Assembly (NCBI RefSeq): GCF_000163055.2
Contig: NC_022111.1
Span: 868,001-932,000, forward strand
Source: Prevotella sp. oral taxon 299 str. F0039
Lineage (GTDB): Bacteria > Bacteroidota > Bacteroidia > Bacteroidales > Bacteroidaceae
Length of the DNA: 64,000 nucleotides
Direction: 5' to 3'
The first letter of the stretch is position 1. Each line of letters starts with the position of its first letter. Positions 24,856-34,355 of the stretch are shown piece by piece. The notes under the pieces were generated by a model that was given only the letters and a program-made list of their open reading frames with translations, was not told where the DNA came from and searched no databases. Made by a program: the position numbers and the translations under genes.

Positions 24856-26484
24856 TTAATTCCTTAAAATGAAGAAATCTTTTTCTATATCTTTTCTATA
24901 CTTTATATTCTTAAGTTTATACAGCTCTTGCATATGAAACATACGTGACAAGAAGTTATCTAGATTTCTTTTATCTTTAGATGTCCATTGAACTTCACAC
25001 AAAGCAGCAAGCCTTGGAAACAATTGCCATTCTAACTTAGTGCTGTCTTTCACCCATTCTGTCCAAATACAGCCTTCTGCTCCAATAATATTCTTTTGCT
25101 CTTCTGGAGTTAACACATCGAAACAAGGATCTAAGTCGTAAACTCTTTGAACACTAGGAATACCTTCTATTTTATTAATTCGTGGATTACTGAAATAGAA
25201 ATTAGTAATTGGTGCAACCACAGTTGGATGACCTTGTTGAGCAGAACGAATTGAAGCATATTTCGAAGTCCAACCTATTACCGTCACTGTTTTTGATGGA
25301 GCCCCATCTAAAATCTCGTCCCAAGCAATCATTTTACGTCCTCTGGCACGAATATCTTTTTCTAGTTCCCCCATAAACCAAGTCTGAAGTAAGTCTTCTT
25401 TCGAATGTTTTTCTTCGTCTTTTAGGTTTAAATCCTTTATTTTTTGCTGACACTTAGCACACTCTTTCCATCTATCTTTAGGACATTCGTCGCCTCCAAG
25501 ATGTATATATTCTGATGGAAAGATATCCATAATCTCATTCACTACGTCTTTTGCAAGCTCCAAAGCTTTTGGATTTCCAGCACAAAGAACTTCTTTAATA
25601 ACTCCAAAATGAGTACAAACAGGGTATGGTCCACCAGTACATCCTAACTCAGGATATGCCGCTAACGCAGATTGTATATGTCCAGGCATATCTATTTCTG
25701 GGATAATAGTAATAAATCGATCTGCCGCATACTTCACAAGTTCACGTGCTTCTTCCTGAGTATAATATCCACTTACAGGCTTACCATCATACCCTTTATC
25801 CCCAGGTAGAACCGTTTCTGTACGTTTTGAACCTATTTCTGTTAGCTTAGGATATTTCTTTATCTCTATTCTCCAACCTTGATCTTCTGTTAAATGCCAA
25901 TGAAAATAGTTGATATGGTGTAATGCAAACATATCTATCAGCTTTTTTAAGTATTCAATACTAAAGAAATGTCGACCTACATCTATCAAAAAAGCACGAT
26001 AAACAAAACGTGGAGAATCTGTAATCATAACAGAAGGCAATTCAACTTGCCCTACATTCTTTACTATTGGCAATGCTTTAGTCAATGTTTGTAAGCCATA
26101 GAACACGCCTGCAGGAGTACTTCCTGATAGCCTTAACACCTTTGGAGTTGCTTTAATTTCATACGCTTCATTTCCTTTTATAGACAGATCAAGTGACAAT
26201 CGAATCTGATTATTTTTCATCTTAGAATTCTCCTTCAACTTCATTCCCGTTACTTCTTCTATATATGAGATGAGGAATTCAACGTTACGTTTTTGCAACT
26301 CATTTGCATTATCAGGGCAATAGATTGTTGTATTGCTATTCAATATAAAGTTCTTCTCTTTTAACGGCTCAATACATTTAGCTAATGGAATGGTATTCCA
26401 ATTCCCTACGAGTTGTTTTTCTGCGAAACTACACAATGAAAAAAAAAGGACAACCAGCATAAGTTGTAATCTTCTAATACACAT
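24856..26484 (-). CDS. Beta-N-acetylhexosaminidase, GH20
   Basis: 542 residues. Removes terminal N-acetylglucosamine or N-acetylgalactosamine from glycans. Signal peptide at 1-21 (VVLFFSLCSFA), a GH20b-like N-terminal domain (about 30-155), then the GH20 barrel with FHWHLTEDQGWRIEIKKYP at 195-212 and the catalytic pair D332-E333 in HLGGDECPKDRW. Probably periplasmic or outer-membrane associated, acting on host mucin-type glycans or peptidoglycan fragments. It stands alone between two non-coding stretches of over 500 bp, without SusC/SusD neighbours, so it is not part of a typical polysaccharide utilisation locus. No consensus promoter found upstream. Confidence 0.94.
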   Translation of the reverse strand: MCIRRLQLMLVVLFFSLCSFAEKQLVGNWNTIPLAKCIEPLKEKNFILNSNTTIYCPDNANELQKRNVEFLISYIEEVTGMKLKENSKMKNNQIRLSLDLSIKGNEAYEIKATPKVLRLSGSTPAGVFYGLQTLTKALPIVKNVGQVELPSVMITDSPRFVYRAFLIDVGRHFFSIEYLKKLIDMFALHHINYFHWHLTEDQGWRIEIKKYPKLTEIGSKRTETVLPGDKGYDGKPVSGYYTQEEARELVKYAADRFITIIPEIDMPGHIQSALAAYPELGCTGGPYPVCTHFGVIKEVLCAGNPKALELAKDVVNEIMDIFPSEYIHLGGDECPKDRWKECAKCQQKIKDLNLKDEEKHSKEDLLQTWFMGELEKDIRARGRKMIAWDEILDGAPSKTVTVIGWTSKYASIRSAQQGHPTVVAPITNFYFSNPRINKIEGIPSVQRVYDLDPCFDVLTPEEQKNIIGAEGCIWTEWVKDSTKLEWQLFPRLAALCEVQWTSKDKRNLDNFLSRMFHMQELYKLKNIKYRKDIEKDFFILRN

Positions 26485-27098
26485 AATCTTAAAATCGTTA
26501 TTTATGTTTTGTCTCTAAAAATACTACTTCTCTATTATCTTAATTTAAGTGGTAATATATAATAAATCTCTCATATATATTTTTCAACTAAAAATCATCG
26601 AACACATAAAATCGTTACTATTCTATTGTTAACCTTCCGTCTTATCAGATTTAAGCAATGCGTTATTATCAGATTTACCTATAAAATAAAACATATCTAT
26701 TATAAGATTAGCCCCCATTGCTTTATCTCTTTTATTTCTACTAAGCTTTTCAATGCAATATCACGCAAAACAACTAGGATAAAATTATTCAAATAAAAGA
26801 AAGAAGATGTTCTATCATTCGATACTCTCTATTTAAGACATACCAGCTTTGATCTAAAATGATTTGAATCTAACCAGTCTCTACCTCTAGATTTTCAGAT
26901 AGTTGAGTAATAATCGTTTTTAACTCATCATTACATTGTTATATTTTTTCTTATCCTATATCTAATTCCATAGTCATAGCTACAAACTATATATCCTTAT
27001 AACTTTTACTTCAAAAACATAGAAAAAGACAATTATACCATCCTATTAAACAATAGAATGGTATAATTCACATTATGTTTATATAAAATATTTAGCTC
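26485..27098. other. Intergenic region upstream of the hexosaminidase
   Basis: 614 bp, very AT-rich. Holds the strong terminator of the prs-tlpA unit at 27023-27068. I looked for a TAnnTTTG promoter for the hexosaminidase on the minus strand and found none; no open frame of note. A regulated leader is possible but nothing specific is visible. Confidence 0.55.
27023..27068 (-). terminator. Intrinsic terminator after the prs-tlpA unit
   Basis: 17-bp stem (27031-27047 with 27052-27068, one mismatch) and a 4-nt loop, followed on the minus strand by GTCTTTTTC. It lies 31 bp after the TlpA stop codon. Confidence 0.8.
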
Positions 27099-27647
27099 TT
27101 ACTGAAGTTTTTGACTTGCAATAAAGGTTTTAAGATCTTCTCCTCTAAGATCTTCTGCGATAATCTCTCCTTTTTTATTAACCACTAAGATATGGGGAAT
27201 AGATTCAACTTCATATAGTCTTGCTGCTGCATTATTCCATCCTTGAAGATCAGAAAGTTGTGTCCACGACATCTTATTTTCTTCAATTGCACTCTTCCAA
27301 CTATCCTCATCTTCATCTAAAGAAATGCCAACAATTCCAAGTCCAGTATCCTTATATTTGTTATATAAACTAACAAGGTTAGGAACTTCGTGCATACAAG
27401 GTCCGCACCAACTTGCCCAAAAATCTACAATTGTAATTTCGTGCTTTGCAACTTCATCTTTTAATGATACTTTTTTACCATCAACACTAGTCATCGTAAA
27501 ATCTTTTATCATCTCAACTTCAGATGCATTGGCGATAGAATCTCTCATCTCTTGAGTTGTTGCTACTACAGGTTTAGCTTCTTTCTTCTTACAACCAGCG
27601 AAACAAATCGAAACAACTATTGCAAAGCATAAATATCTCATGTTCAT
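27099..27647 (-). CDS. TlpA/ResA-like thioredoxin lipoprotein
   Basis: 182 residues from the ATG at 27647 (MNMRYLCFAIVVSICFAGC). Lipobox CFAGC gives a lipidated Cys near residue 19; the rest is a thioredoxin fold with the active site WASWCGPC and cis-Pro segment ESIPHILVV. Likely a periplasm-facing thiol-disulfide or peroxidase-type reductase anchored by lipid. The frame extends to 27725, but that would overlap the end of prs and lose the signal sequence, so the internal start is chosen (27641 also possible). 4 bp after prs. Confidence 0.88.
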   Translation of the reverse strand: MNMRYLCFAIVVSICFAGCKKKEAKPVVATTQEMRDSIANASEVEMIKDFTMTSVDGKKVSLKDEVAKHEITIVDFWASWCGPCMHEVPNLVSLYNKYKDTGLGIVGISLDEDEDSWKSAIEENKMSWTQLSDLQGWNNAAARLYEVESIPHILVVNKKGEIIAEDLRGEDLKTFIASQKLQ

Positions 27648-27651
27648 CTCA

Positions 27652-28593
27652 TTAAACCAAATATTGTGAAGAAATACTTTCGTTAGAAACAACTCTACGT
27701 ATTGTTTCTGCAAACATGTCTGCAACTGAAAGTTGTTTTACCTTTGAACTGTCTTTACTATAAGGAATAGAATCTGTAAAAACAATTTCTTCTAAAGCTG
27801 ATCCATCTACTCTTTCGGTTGCTGGGCCACTCATTACACAATGTGAAGCACATGCACGTACGCTCAACGCACCAGCTTCTTTCATAATATCTGCCGCCTT
27901 TGCTATTGTTCCTGCTGTATCAACCATGTCATCAACAATAACAACATTTTTTCCTACAACATCACCGATAATTTGCATTGTATCTACAACATTAGCACGA
28001 GCACGTGTCTTATTACACAAGACTAGTGGACATCCTAAATATTTAGCATAAGTATTTGCACGTTTACTACCACCAACGTCAGGACTAGCAATAACTAAAT
28101 TGTCTAGTTTTAGGCTTTGAAGATAAGGTAAAATAACTCCAGAAGCATAAAGATGATCTACAGGAACATCGAAGAAACCTTGAATTTGGTCAGCATGAAG
28201 ATCCATTGTTATGAGACGATCGATACCTGCAACCATTAAAAGGTCTGCTATAAGTTTTGCCCCTATACTAACTCTAGGCTTGTCTTTTCTATCTTGACGT
28301 GCCCAACCAAAATAAGGAATAACAGCAATAATGTTACGAGCAGATGCACGTTTTGCTGCATCTATCATAAGCAAAAGCTCCATCAAGTTGTCTGAATTGG
28401 GAAAAGTACTCTGCACCAAAAAGACATCTCGTCCACGAATAGACTCCTCATAAGATACCGCAAACTCACCATCTGAGAAGCGAGTAACGACTAAATTACC
28501 CAAAGGACAATTTAAACTTTTACAGATTTTCTCTGCAAGATATCTCGAACTACTGCCCGAGAAAACTAAAAAAGAGTTATTTTCACTCATCAT
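27652..28593 (-). CDS. prs: Ribose-phosphate pyrophosphokinase
   Basis: 313 residues, normal length. Makes PRPP from ribose 5-phosphate and ATP for nucleotide, His, Trp and NAD synthesis. Signatures: FSDGEFAVSYEESIRG, IPYFGWARQDRKDKPR for ATP binding, DLHADQIQGFFDVPVDHLYAS, and the PRPP loop VIVDDMVDTAGTI. Two possible ATGs occur at the start (28593 and 28590). Followed by the TlpA lipoprotein in a two-gene unit. Confidence 0.97.
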   Translation of the reverse strand: MMSENNSFLVFSGSSSRYLAEKICKSLNCPLGNLVVTRFSDGEFAVSYEESIRGRDVFLVQSTFPNSDNLMELLLMIDAAKRASARNIIAVIPYFGWARQDRKDKPRVSIGAKLIADLLMVAGIDRLITMDLHADQIQGFFDVPVDHLYASGVILPYLQSLKLDNLVIASPDVGGSKRANTYAKYLGCPLVLCNKTRARANVVDTMQIIGDVVGKNVVIVDDMVDTAGTIAKAADIMKEAGALSVRACASHCVMSGPATERVDGSALEEIVFTDSIPYSKDSSKVKQLSVADMFAETIRRVVSNESISSQYLV

Positions 28594-28652
28594 CTTAATA
28601 TTTTAGAAATAAGAATCGATATATAATTATTCTGAATTTATTTTGTTACTTA

Positions 28653-29261
28653 TTAACCTATGGCTCTTTTAATCTTTTGGAAATGATGAATTAAATCTCT
28701 GTAATCGGTTTGGTTTTGAATATCAAATCTACTCCAAAGATCTTCACACAACACAACTCCTCCAAAGCCTAATGCCTTCGCAACAGGTATCGTTTCTAAA
28801 TTAATATTGCCCATTGCGTACACATTTTTATTTATATAACCACTCTTTGCTGCCTTTTCTAAAAGGTCTAAAGAGTATGTTTTAGTATCTGATTTTTCTT
28901 GTTTAGGCAAAAGGAAGTTTGATAAAAACACGTACTTCGACACCTTTACGATATCTTTTAACAACGAAAGGTCACCACATGTTCTACTAACTTTTCCCTT
29001 GTATCCTTCTGGTATCGGTGTGTCAATAGTATCAAGATGTATTCCCCCTAGCTCAAACTCATTCTTTAGATAAAAATTATCATGGACAATTGTTCTTTTT
29101 CTATTCTCTTCATTCAATAAAGAAAGCAATCTTTCTGAATAAATTGGAGATGCTTCCCGTTTATAAAGATGTAGATTTTCCATTCCCTCATTGAATAGAG
29201 TTGTAAGTATTTTATCTTCTTCTACAAAGAATGTAGAATGGGTCATTACTGCAAGTTTCAT
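28653..29261 (-). CDS. Thiamine-phosphate-synthase-like (TenI/ThiE fold) protein
   Basis: 202 residues from the ATG at 29261 (MKLAVMTHSTFFVEEDKIL). The C-terminal half resembles ThiE/TenI: KNVYAMGNINLETIPVAKALGFGGVVLCEDLW matches the GGI-x5-ALGA-GVA pattern of that barrel. The early HEDR-like Mg/pyrophosphate residues of true ThiE are not obvious, so it may be a TenI-like relative. The frame reaches 29315, but the promoter element at 29285-29292 lies inside that extension, so the internal start is used (29267 is an alternative). No thiamine genes or TPP riboswitch nearby. Confidence 0.6.
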   Translation of the reverse strand: MKLAVMTHSTFFVEEDKILTTLFNEGMENLHLYKREASPIYSERLLSLLNEENRKRTIVHDNFYLKNEFELGGIHLDTIDTPIPEGYKGKVSRTCGDLSLLKDIVKVSKYVFLSNFLLPKQEKSDTKTYSLDLLEKAAKSGYINKNVYAMGNINLETIPVAKALGFGGVVLCEDLWSRFDIQNQTDYRDLIHHFQKIKRAIG

Positions 29262-29284
29262 CTGCATTTGTTTTATTGGCACTA

Positions 29285-29292
29285 CAAAAGTA
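29285..29292 (-). promoter_or_regulatory. -7 element of the ThiE-like gene
   Basis: TACTTTTG on the minus strand, 24 bp before the chosen ATG; it decides the start. The upstream TTTG box is weak. Confidence 0.45.
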
Positions 29293-29373
29293 TAAAAAAA
29301 ACAGATAACAAGCAATTATATCCTACATAATTACATCTTTAGTTGAAAATAAGTAAAAGAAAATAATTTAGTA

Positions 29374-31470
29374 TCAGAATTTCCACCGCAGCTGCATTTC
29401 TATATAATTCTTAAATTCTTCCACTTTTGCAATATCTTTTATATTATTTTTCTTATTACGATAATAGAAAGAACCACTTACCTTAGCTATTAGCATTAAA
29501 CTACTATTAATATCCCAACGATTGCCCAATGCGTAATGAAAACCTTTTCCATAGAACATAGGAAAAGAAAATTGATAAAGTAGACCACGTTCGTAGGCAT
29601 AGATCCTACTATCATAATTATCTGTATAATAATAAGAAAGAGTTCCAAAGATATTGCAGGTATTTGTTTTAATGAATCCACTTTGTTCAATTCTCCACCC
29701 TAAACTATTCTCTAGAAAATGATGAAAAACAACATCTAAATTTGTTTGCACCCCCCATTGAGTAGCATCATAACCCAAAGAAAAACGAGTTTTATGAATT
29801 ATTTCATTAGCTACCACGTCATTCTTTTTATCTTCTTTTGATCTCATCCTACATTTATAGCGTAACAAGTAGCTCCAACTTTTTTGTTGCCACTTTACAC
29901 TTATAAACGGTTCTACAGCCCAAGATGCTTCTGATATTTGATATTTGGGCCAAGGGAAATAAGCAAAATCAACATAACCCATTATAGATAAAAACTGAAT
30001 AGGATTATAAGAAGCACCTAAAAACAAGCCACTTTCGTTTTGCAAATGTCGTCCTTCGTTGAACGCATTACCTAACAGAGAATAATATCTATAACTATAC
30101 CATCTTTGGAGTAAGGTGAGTTTCAGTAAACTTGTTAACTGATAATTAATTGAATTGATGGTTGCGAAAGCTTTTTGATCGTTTATTGCCGTTTCTCCAC
30201 GCACCACCACTCGCCTACTTAAATAGCTATAATCAACCCCTATATTATGAAACATAAAACCTTCAGGATAGAATTCTTTATATTTTTGATTTTTATTAGG
30301 AAGAAGAGGTTTGCTAAATCCTGTAAATGCCGTTGTTAATCCAAGCCCAAATCCATTTTTCTTCCAGCCAAATCTGAATCCTCCTGCCCACTGATAAGCA
30401 TTATTTTTTCTATCCATTTCGCTTTCGGTGCGATGCAATCCTGTTTTTAAAATCGTTGCAATATATTCTTTATCTTTAGTTAAAGTAGCATCAATTGCCC
30501 TATACGAAGTCCAGAAGGTTGTTTCAAAATTTTTCGACCAGCTTAAAGTAGTTGCCAATCCTTGCATAAAATTAGCAGAAGAAGCAGCAGAATGCGCTCG
30601 TATATTGGTATCCACTTTATCGATACTTGCAAGTGATATTTGTTTCCCAAAATTAAAATCATTATTGATGATAAGTCCCATTCCTGTTTTTAAGCGATAT
30701 CGTCCTATCACCATTTGCTTAATAATACCAATCCGTTGCAGTACTAGGTAATAAGAATAAAAATCATATCCATCTTTGTTCTTATATTGAAAAAATGGTT
30801 CTCCCATATCTTGAGAAGCCGTAAGACCCATCTTCAAATAATCAGAAAACTGAAACTTATAACGTAATTGATGCTTAAGAGCATATCCCAGATATCTATT
30901 TTCACTAAGCCGTTGCTTCTCTAAAGGTATTTTTGTCATAGCCATAAAAGTAGAACGACCATATTTAAAGGCAGTTTCAAAACCTGGAAACATTTCAATT
31001 TGAATAGGATCAAGTGTTAAGAAATGAAGTAAAAGATTTCGACTTACAGCATCTAACGGCTCAACCAGCACCAATTCAGAAAGTGTTTTTAACGGTTTAT
31101 ACTTATAAACATACTCAACTATACCTTCTATTTGCTCACTAGATAAAAATACAAAAGCCTCTAAGTCTTCTTTTGTTATAGAATTAATGCTCATTTTATG
31201 ATCAGCATGTTCGCTCAAAACATCGTACAATTCTTGAGCAGCTTCTTGCTCTAGCATATTTACATTTACAAATTCTTCATAATCTTTTACCCAATCGGTC
31301 TTTGATTGCGCATGAACTAAAGTAAAAAAGGAAAAAGCCCATAGGATAGAAAACGCACGTATATTAACAACTTGTGTTTTATAAAGAAATAAGCAATACA
31401 GCCAAAGACACATCTTCCTATAAGATAAACATAGGATAATACGACATCTGTTACATCTATTTTTATTCAT
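29374..31470 (-). CDS. Helix-hairpin-helix domain outer-membrane protein
   Basis: 698 residues. After a long leader (signal core RAFSILWAFSFFTLVHAQ at about 38-55) comes a helical region with two ComEA-like helix-hairpin-helix units (about 70-150: INSITKEDLEAFVFLSSEQI and KPLKTLSELVLVEPLD). The remaining 500 or more residues show alternating aromatic beta strands ending in a terminal aromatic (EMQLRWKF), typical of an outer-membrane barrel. HhH modules usually bind DNA. The function is not established; DNA uptake or binding at the surface is an inference only. The start could also be the Met at 31413, giving a shorter signal peptide. Confidence 0.7.
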   Translation of the reverse strand: MNKNRCNRCRIILCLSYRKMCLWLYCLFLYKTQVVNIRAFSILWAFSFFTLVHAQSKTDWVKDYEEFVNVNMLEQEAAQELYDVLSEHADHKMSINSITKEDLEAFVFLSSEQIEGIVEYVYKYKPLKTLSELVLVEPLDAVSRNLLLHFLTLDPIQIEMFPGFETAFKYGRSTFMAMTKIPLEKQRLSENRYLGYALKHQLRYKFQFSDYLKMGLTASQDMGEPFFQYKNKDGYDFYSYYLVLQRIGIIKQMVIGRYRLKTGMGLIINNDFNFGKQISLASIDKVDTNIRAHSAASSANFMQGLATTLSWSKNFETTFWTSYRAIDATLTKDKEYIATILKTGLHRTESEMDRKNNAYQWAGGFRFGWKKNGFGLGLTTAFTGFSKPLLPNKNQKYKEFYPEGFMFHNIGVDYSYLSRRVVVRGETAINDQKAFATINSINYQLTSLLKLTLLQRWYSYRYYSLLGNAFNEGRHLQNESGLFLGASYNPIQFLSIMGYVDFAYFPWPKYQISEASWAVEPFISVKWQQKSWSYLLRYKCRMRSKEDKKNDVVANEIIHKTRFSLGYDATQWGVQTNLDVVFHHFLENSLGWRIEQSGFIKTNTCNIFGTLSYYYTDNYDSRIYAYERGLLYQFSFPMFYGKGFHYALGNRWDINSSLMLIAKVSGSFYYRNKKNNIKDIAKVEEFKNYIEMQLRWKF

Positions 31471-31527
31471 TGCTGTGCACTTTCTGATAGATTTTATTTT
31501 ATAAAAGATATAGTAATAAAGAGATCA

Positions 31528-31535
31528 CAAATATA
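31528..31535 (-). promoter_or_regulatory. -7 element of the HhH protein gene
   Basis: TATATTTG on the minus strand, 58 bp before the ATG at 31470. No clear TTTG box. Confidence 0.35.
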
Positions 31536-31620
31536 TGCATAAATTTGTAATTAAAATAAAATTATATTATAAAAAAATAGCATAATATGTAAGAACAAAT
31601 ATAAATGTAAAACTTTATAG

Positions 31621-31628
31621 TATCTTTG
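31621..31628 (+). promoter_or_regulatory. -7 element upstream of the 31736 lipoprotein gene
   Basis: TATCTTTG followed by CA, 108 bp before the ATG; a frequent Bacteroidetes -7 form. The TTTG box is not seen. Confidence 0.45.
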
Positions 31629-31735
31629 CAGCGTTTTCATTCAATAATAAGAACTTTCATCCAAAATAAAATTTATATGAAGCTTTTATTCACTATATAG
31701 AAAACATCGATAAAATATATTAAAACTTTTGTACA

Positions 31736-32194
31736 ATGAGAAAATACATATATGCAGTAATTCTGTTATTTGTAAGCACCATAAATCTAATATCATCATG
31801 TCAAAGAATATCGAATTCTAATGATATAACTATTGTTGCAGATTCCTTTGCAACTAACTTCTATAATTGGAAATTAGAGAAGGCCCTTAAATATTGTACA
31901 GCAGAATCTAAGACACAAATTAGTTTTCTTGCATCTAATATTAGCGAAAAAGATATTGAGCTTATCAAACAAAGAAACGAAGATGCTAGCATCGAAATAA
32001 CCAATACTGGAATGCTAGAAGAAGGCATTAAAGCTAGAATTTCGATGAAGATATATAACTCATTTAAAATGAAAGATATAAATAGCGATATACAACTCAA
32101 CAAAGAAAGAGATGTAACTATCAACCTTATCAAAACCAATGAGGGTTGGAAAGTTGACCTGACAACACTCAAAGAAAGCCCAACAAAAGAATAA
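31736..32194 (+). CDS. Small lipoprotein, DUF4878-like
   Basis: 152 residues. Signal sequence with lipobox LISSC (Cys at 22), then a compact alpha/beta domain with VADSFATNFYNWKLEKALKY near the start and a final strand NEGWKVDLTTLK, a pattern seen in NTF2-like DUF4878 lipoproteins. Likely attached to a membrane on the periplasmic side. No catalytic residues are evident. It precedes another lipoprotein gene that has its own promoter-like element. Confidence 0.6.
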   Translation: MRKYIYAVILLFVSTINLISSCQRISNSNDITIVADSFATNFYNWKLEKALKYCTAESKTQISFLASNISEKDIELIKQRNEDASIEITNTGMLEEGIKARISMKIYNSFKMKDINSDIQLNKERDVTINLIKTNEGWKVDLTTLKESPTKE

Positions 32195-32253
32195 AATAAT
32201 ATCATAAATAGAATAATTCCAACAAAAAAGGCAGATATATAGAATTAAAATAT

Positions 32254-32261
32254 TACTTTTG
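32254..32261 (+). promoter_or_regulatory. -7 element immediately before the 32269 gene
   Basis: TACTTTTG ends only 7 bp before the ATG at 32269, which would give an mRNA with almost no leader. Confidence 0.4.
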
Positions 32262-32268
32262 TAATATT

Positions 32269-33078
32269 ATGCGTCTATCTATTTTTATAACATGCTTATT
32301 GAGTTTAGTATTCTCTTGCAATCTTCCAAACAAAGGAATACAAGAAAAAACAGGCTTATCTATAGACAGTTTGCAAATTGATTCGATGCAAAAATATATA
32401 CAGAAGAAGGATACTTTATGGTGTTCTGTTCAAATGAACATAAAATATTTAACAGGAAAAGGAGCATCAAAACTAAATCAACTCATTCTTTCCGATAACA
32501 TCTTTCCACCATATTACAATAATGACTCACTACAAAATCTTCCTTTGAAGAAACGAGTTAATTCTTTCATTCAATGCTTTTTTAATGAGTTTATAACCAA
32601 TGTTTCATCTATAAATAACGAGTTGCACACATCAAAAAATAGATATTTATACCATTATATTCTTAAAACAGCAATCAATTCATATAAGGATAATATCATA
32701 AGTTATTTATATCATCACACACTAGCTATAAATGAACTAAGTGAAGACGATAAATGGATAGAGTGCAAGAATATCAATATCGCAACAAAAAAGATACTTA
32801 CATTAGAAGATATATTTGTTAGAGGATATGAATACACACTTAATTCACTTATAAAAAGACAACTTTTAAAACAATTCAAAACTAAAGATATAAAAACATT
32901 ATTGGAACAAAATATATTATTAACAGACGATATAAATGCTCCAAAGAATTTCATTATTAAGGAAAATGAAGTAGTTTTTATTTATAATAATGGAGAAATT
33001 ACAAATACAAACATTGGAGAAATTGAGATTAAAATAAAGAATAAAGACTTAAAAGAAATACTTAAAGATAGAGAATGA
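32269..33078 (+). CDS. RsiV-like lipoprotein, DUF3298/DUF4163 type
   Basis: 269 residues. Signal sequence with lipobox LVFSC (Cys at 17). The central region (MNIKYLTGKG through HHTLAINELSEDD) and the C-terminal KKILTLEDIFVRGYEYTLNSL match the layout of DUF4163 followed by DUF3298, as in RsiV-like extracytoplasmic proteins. In Gram-positives RsiV binds lysozyme and inhibits a sigma factor, but no sigma factor is near, so that role is not implied. It overlaps rsmG by 4 bp (ATGA) and so leads that operon. Confidence 0.65.
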   Translation: MRLSIFITCLLSLVFSCNLPNKGIQEKTGLSIDSLQIDSMQKYIQKKDTLWCSVQMNIKYLTGKGASKLNQLILSDNIFPPYYNNDSLQNLPLKKRVNSFIQCFFNEFITNVSSINNELHTSKNRYLYHYILKTAINSYKDNIISYLYHHTLAINELSEDDKWIECKNINIATKKILTLEDIFVRGYEYTLNSLIKRQLLKQFKTKDIKTLLEQNILLTDDINAPKNFIIKENEVVFIYNNGEITNTNIGEIEIKIKNKDLKEILKDRE

Positions 33079-33695
33079 ACGAGATTTTAGAATATTTTCC
33101 ACACCTAACAGACAAGCAAATAGAGCAGTTTAAGGCTCTACAAGCGTTGTATGAAGATTGGAACCAAAAGATAAATGTAATATCAAGAAAAGACATTTCC
33201 AATCTATATTCACACCATGTACTCCACTCTTTAGCCATTGCAAAGGCTATTAATTTTAAAGATGGAACTACAATTATGGACTTTGGGACGGGCGGAGGCT
33301 TTCCTGGTATCCCTTTAGCAATTATGTTTCCAAACTGTAAATTTAAGCTTATAGATGGAACAGGCAAAAAGATTATGGTCGCAAATGAAGTTATTAAAGC
33401 CATTGGTATTACCAATGTGGTTGCTGAACACATCCGTGGTGAAGAAGAAAAAGGAAAATATAACTTTATAGTTAGTCGTGCTGTTATGCCTCTACCCGAC
33501 TTAATAAATATTGTAAAAAAGAATATTTCAAAAAAACAAAACAACGCTTTACCCAATGGAGTGATTGTTTTAAAGGGAGGAAATACCGAAGGTGAGATTC
33601 ATGAACACAAGAAACTTGCCGAAATAACACCTCTATCTAATTGGTTTAAAGACGATTGGTTTAAAGAAAAATCATTAATATATATACCTCTATGA
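33075..33695 (+). CDS. rsmG: 16S rRNA (guanine-N7) methyltransferase RsmG
   Basis: 206 residues, normal length. Methylates G527 of 16S rRNA using SAM. Signatures: WNQKINVISRKDISNLYSHHVLHSLA near the N-terminus, SAM site DFGTGGGFPGIPLAIMFPN, and FIVSRAVMPLPDL. Translationally coupled at both ends: it overlaps the lipoprotein gene before it and the MBL gene after it by 4 bp each. Loss of RsmG in other bacteria gives low-level streptomycin resistance. Confidence 0.96.
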   Translation: MNEILEYFPHLTDKQIEQFKALQALYEDWNQKINVISRKDISNLYSHHVLHSLAIAKAINFKDGTTIMDFGTGGGFPGIPLAIMFPNCKFKLIDGTGKKIMVANEVIKAIGITNVVAEHIRGEEEKGKYNFIVSRAVMPLPDLINIVKKNISKKQNNALPNGVIVLKGGNTEGEIHEHKKLAEITPLSNWFKDDWFKEKSLIYIPL

Positions 33696-34336
33696 TAAAT
33701 GTTCAAGTGTTTACTTGTAATATGTTACAAGAGAATTGTTTCGTTGTTAGCGATGAAACAAAAGAATGTATAATTATAGATTGTGGCGTTTTTTATCAAG
33801 AAGAGCGAGATATGATTATTGATTATATCAAAAAGAATCAATTAATACCCAAACATTTGCTTGCTACTCATGGTCATCTTGACCACAACTTTGGAAATAG
33901 TTGCATGCAAAAAGAATTTGGGCTCACTCCCAAAGTACACCATAAAGACAAGTTCTTAATGGAAAGTATAAAGCAACAAGCACAACTATTACTGGGTTTA
34001 GATTTAACAGAAGAGCAACCAAAAGATATTGATTATCTAACAAAAGATAATATCATTGAATTTGGTAAACAGCGTTTTACAATAATAGAAACACCAGGTC
34101 ATACTCCAGGAAGTGTATTCTTCTATAATGAAAAAGAGCATATCGCTTTCTCAGGAGATACTATTTTTAAGCGCTCTATCGGTAGAACAGACCTAGAAGG
34201 AGGATCGATGTTTCAAATGATACAAACACTTAGATTTGTATCTCAACTTCCTGATAAAACAATTCTATATCCCGGGCATGGTGAAAGCACAACTATTGGA
34301 GACGAATTAAGTAGCAATCCATACATAGATCGATAG
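33692..34336 (+). CDS. Metallo-beta-lactamase fold hydrolase (glyoxalase II-like)
   Basis: 214 residues. Metal site THGHLDHNFG (HxHxDH), later Asp in FSGDTIFKRSIGRTDLEGG and His in YPGHGESTT, the arrangement of glyoxalase II and related thioester hydrolases. Cytoplasmic; the natural substrate is uncertain, as many Bacteroidetes lack glutathione. Coupled to rsmG (4-bp overlap) and 20 bp before ruvC. Confidence 0.85.
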   Translation: MINVQVFTCNMLQENCFVVSDETKECIIIDCGVFYQEERDMIIDYIKKNQLIPKHLLATHGHLDHNFGNSCMQKEFGLTPKVHHKDKFLMESIKQQAQLLLGLDLTEEQPKDIDYLTKDNIIEFGKQRFTIIETPGHTPGSVFFYNEKEHIAFSGDTIFKRSIGRTDLEGGSMFQMIQTLRFVSQLPDKTILYPGHGESTTIGDELSSNPYIDR

Positions 34337-34355
34337 CTTTTGAAGGGCAATAGCA

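Noticed and set aside
24856..26484. Polysaccharide utilisation locus around the GH20 enzyme
   Set aside because: No SusC, SusD, sulfatase, sigma or two-component genes lie beside it.
28653..29315. TPP riboswitch or thiamine operon near the ThiE-like gene
   Set aside because: No THI-box-like sequence in the short upstream region and no other thiamine genes in the neighbourhood.
29496..29690. Small frames on both strands inside larger genes (for example 29496-29690, 13132-13626, 39209-39682)
   Set aside because: They overlap well-supported genes in other frames and show no family resemblance or promoter.
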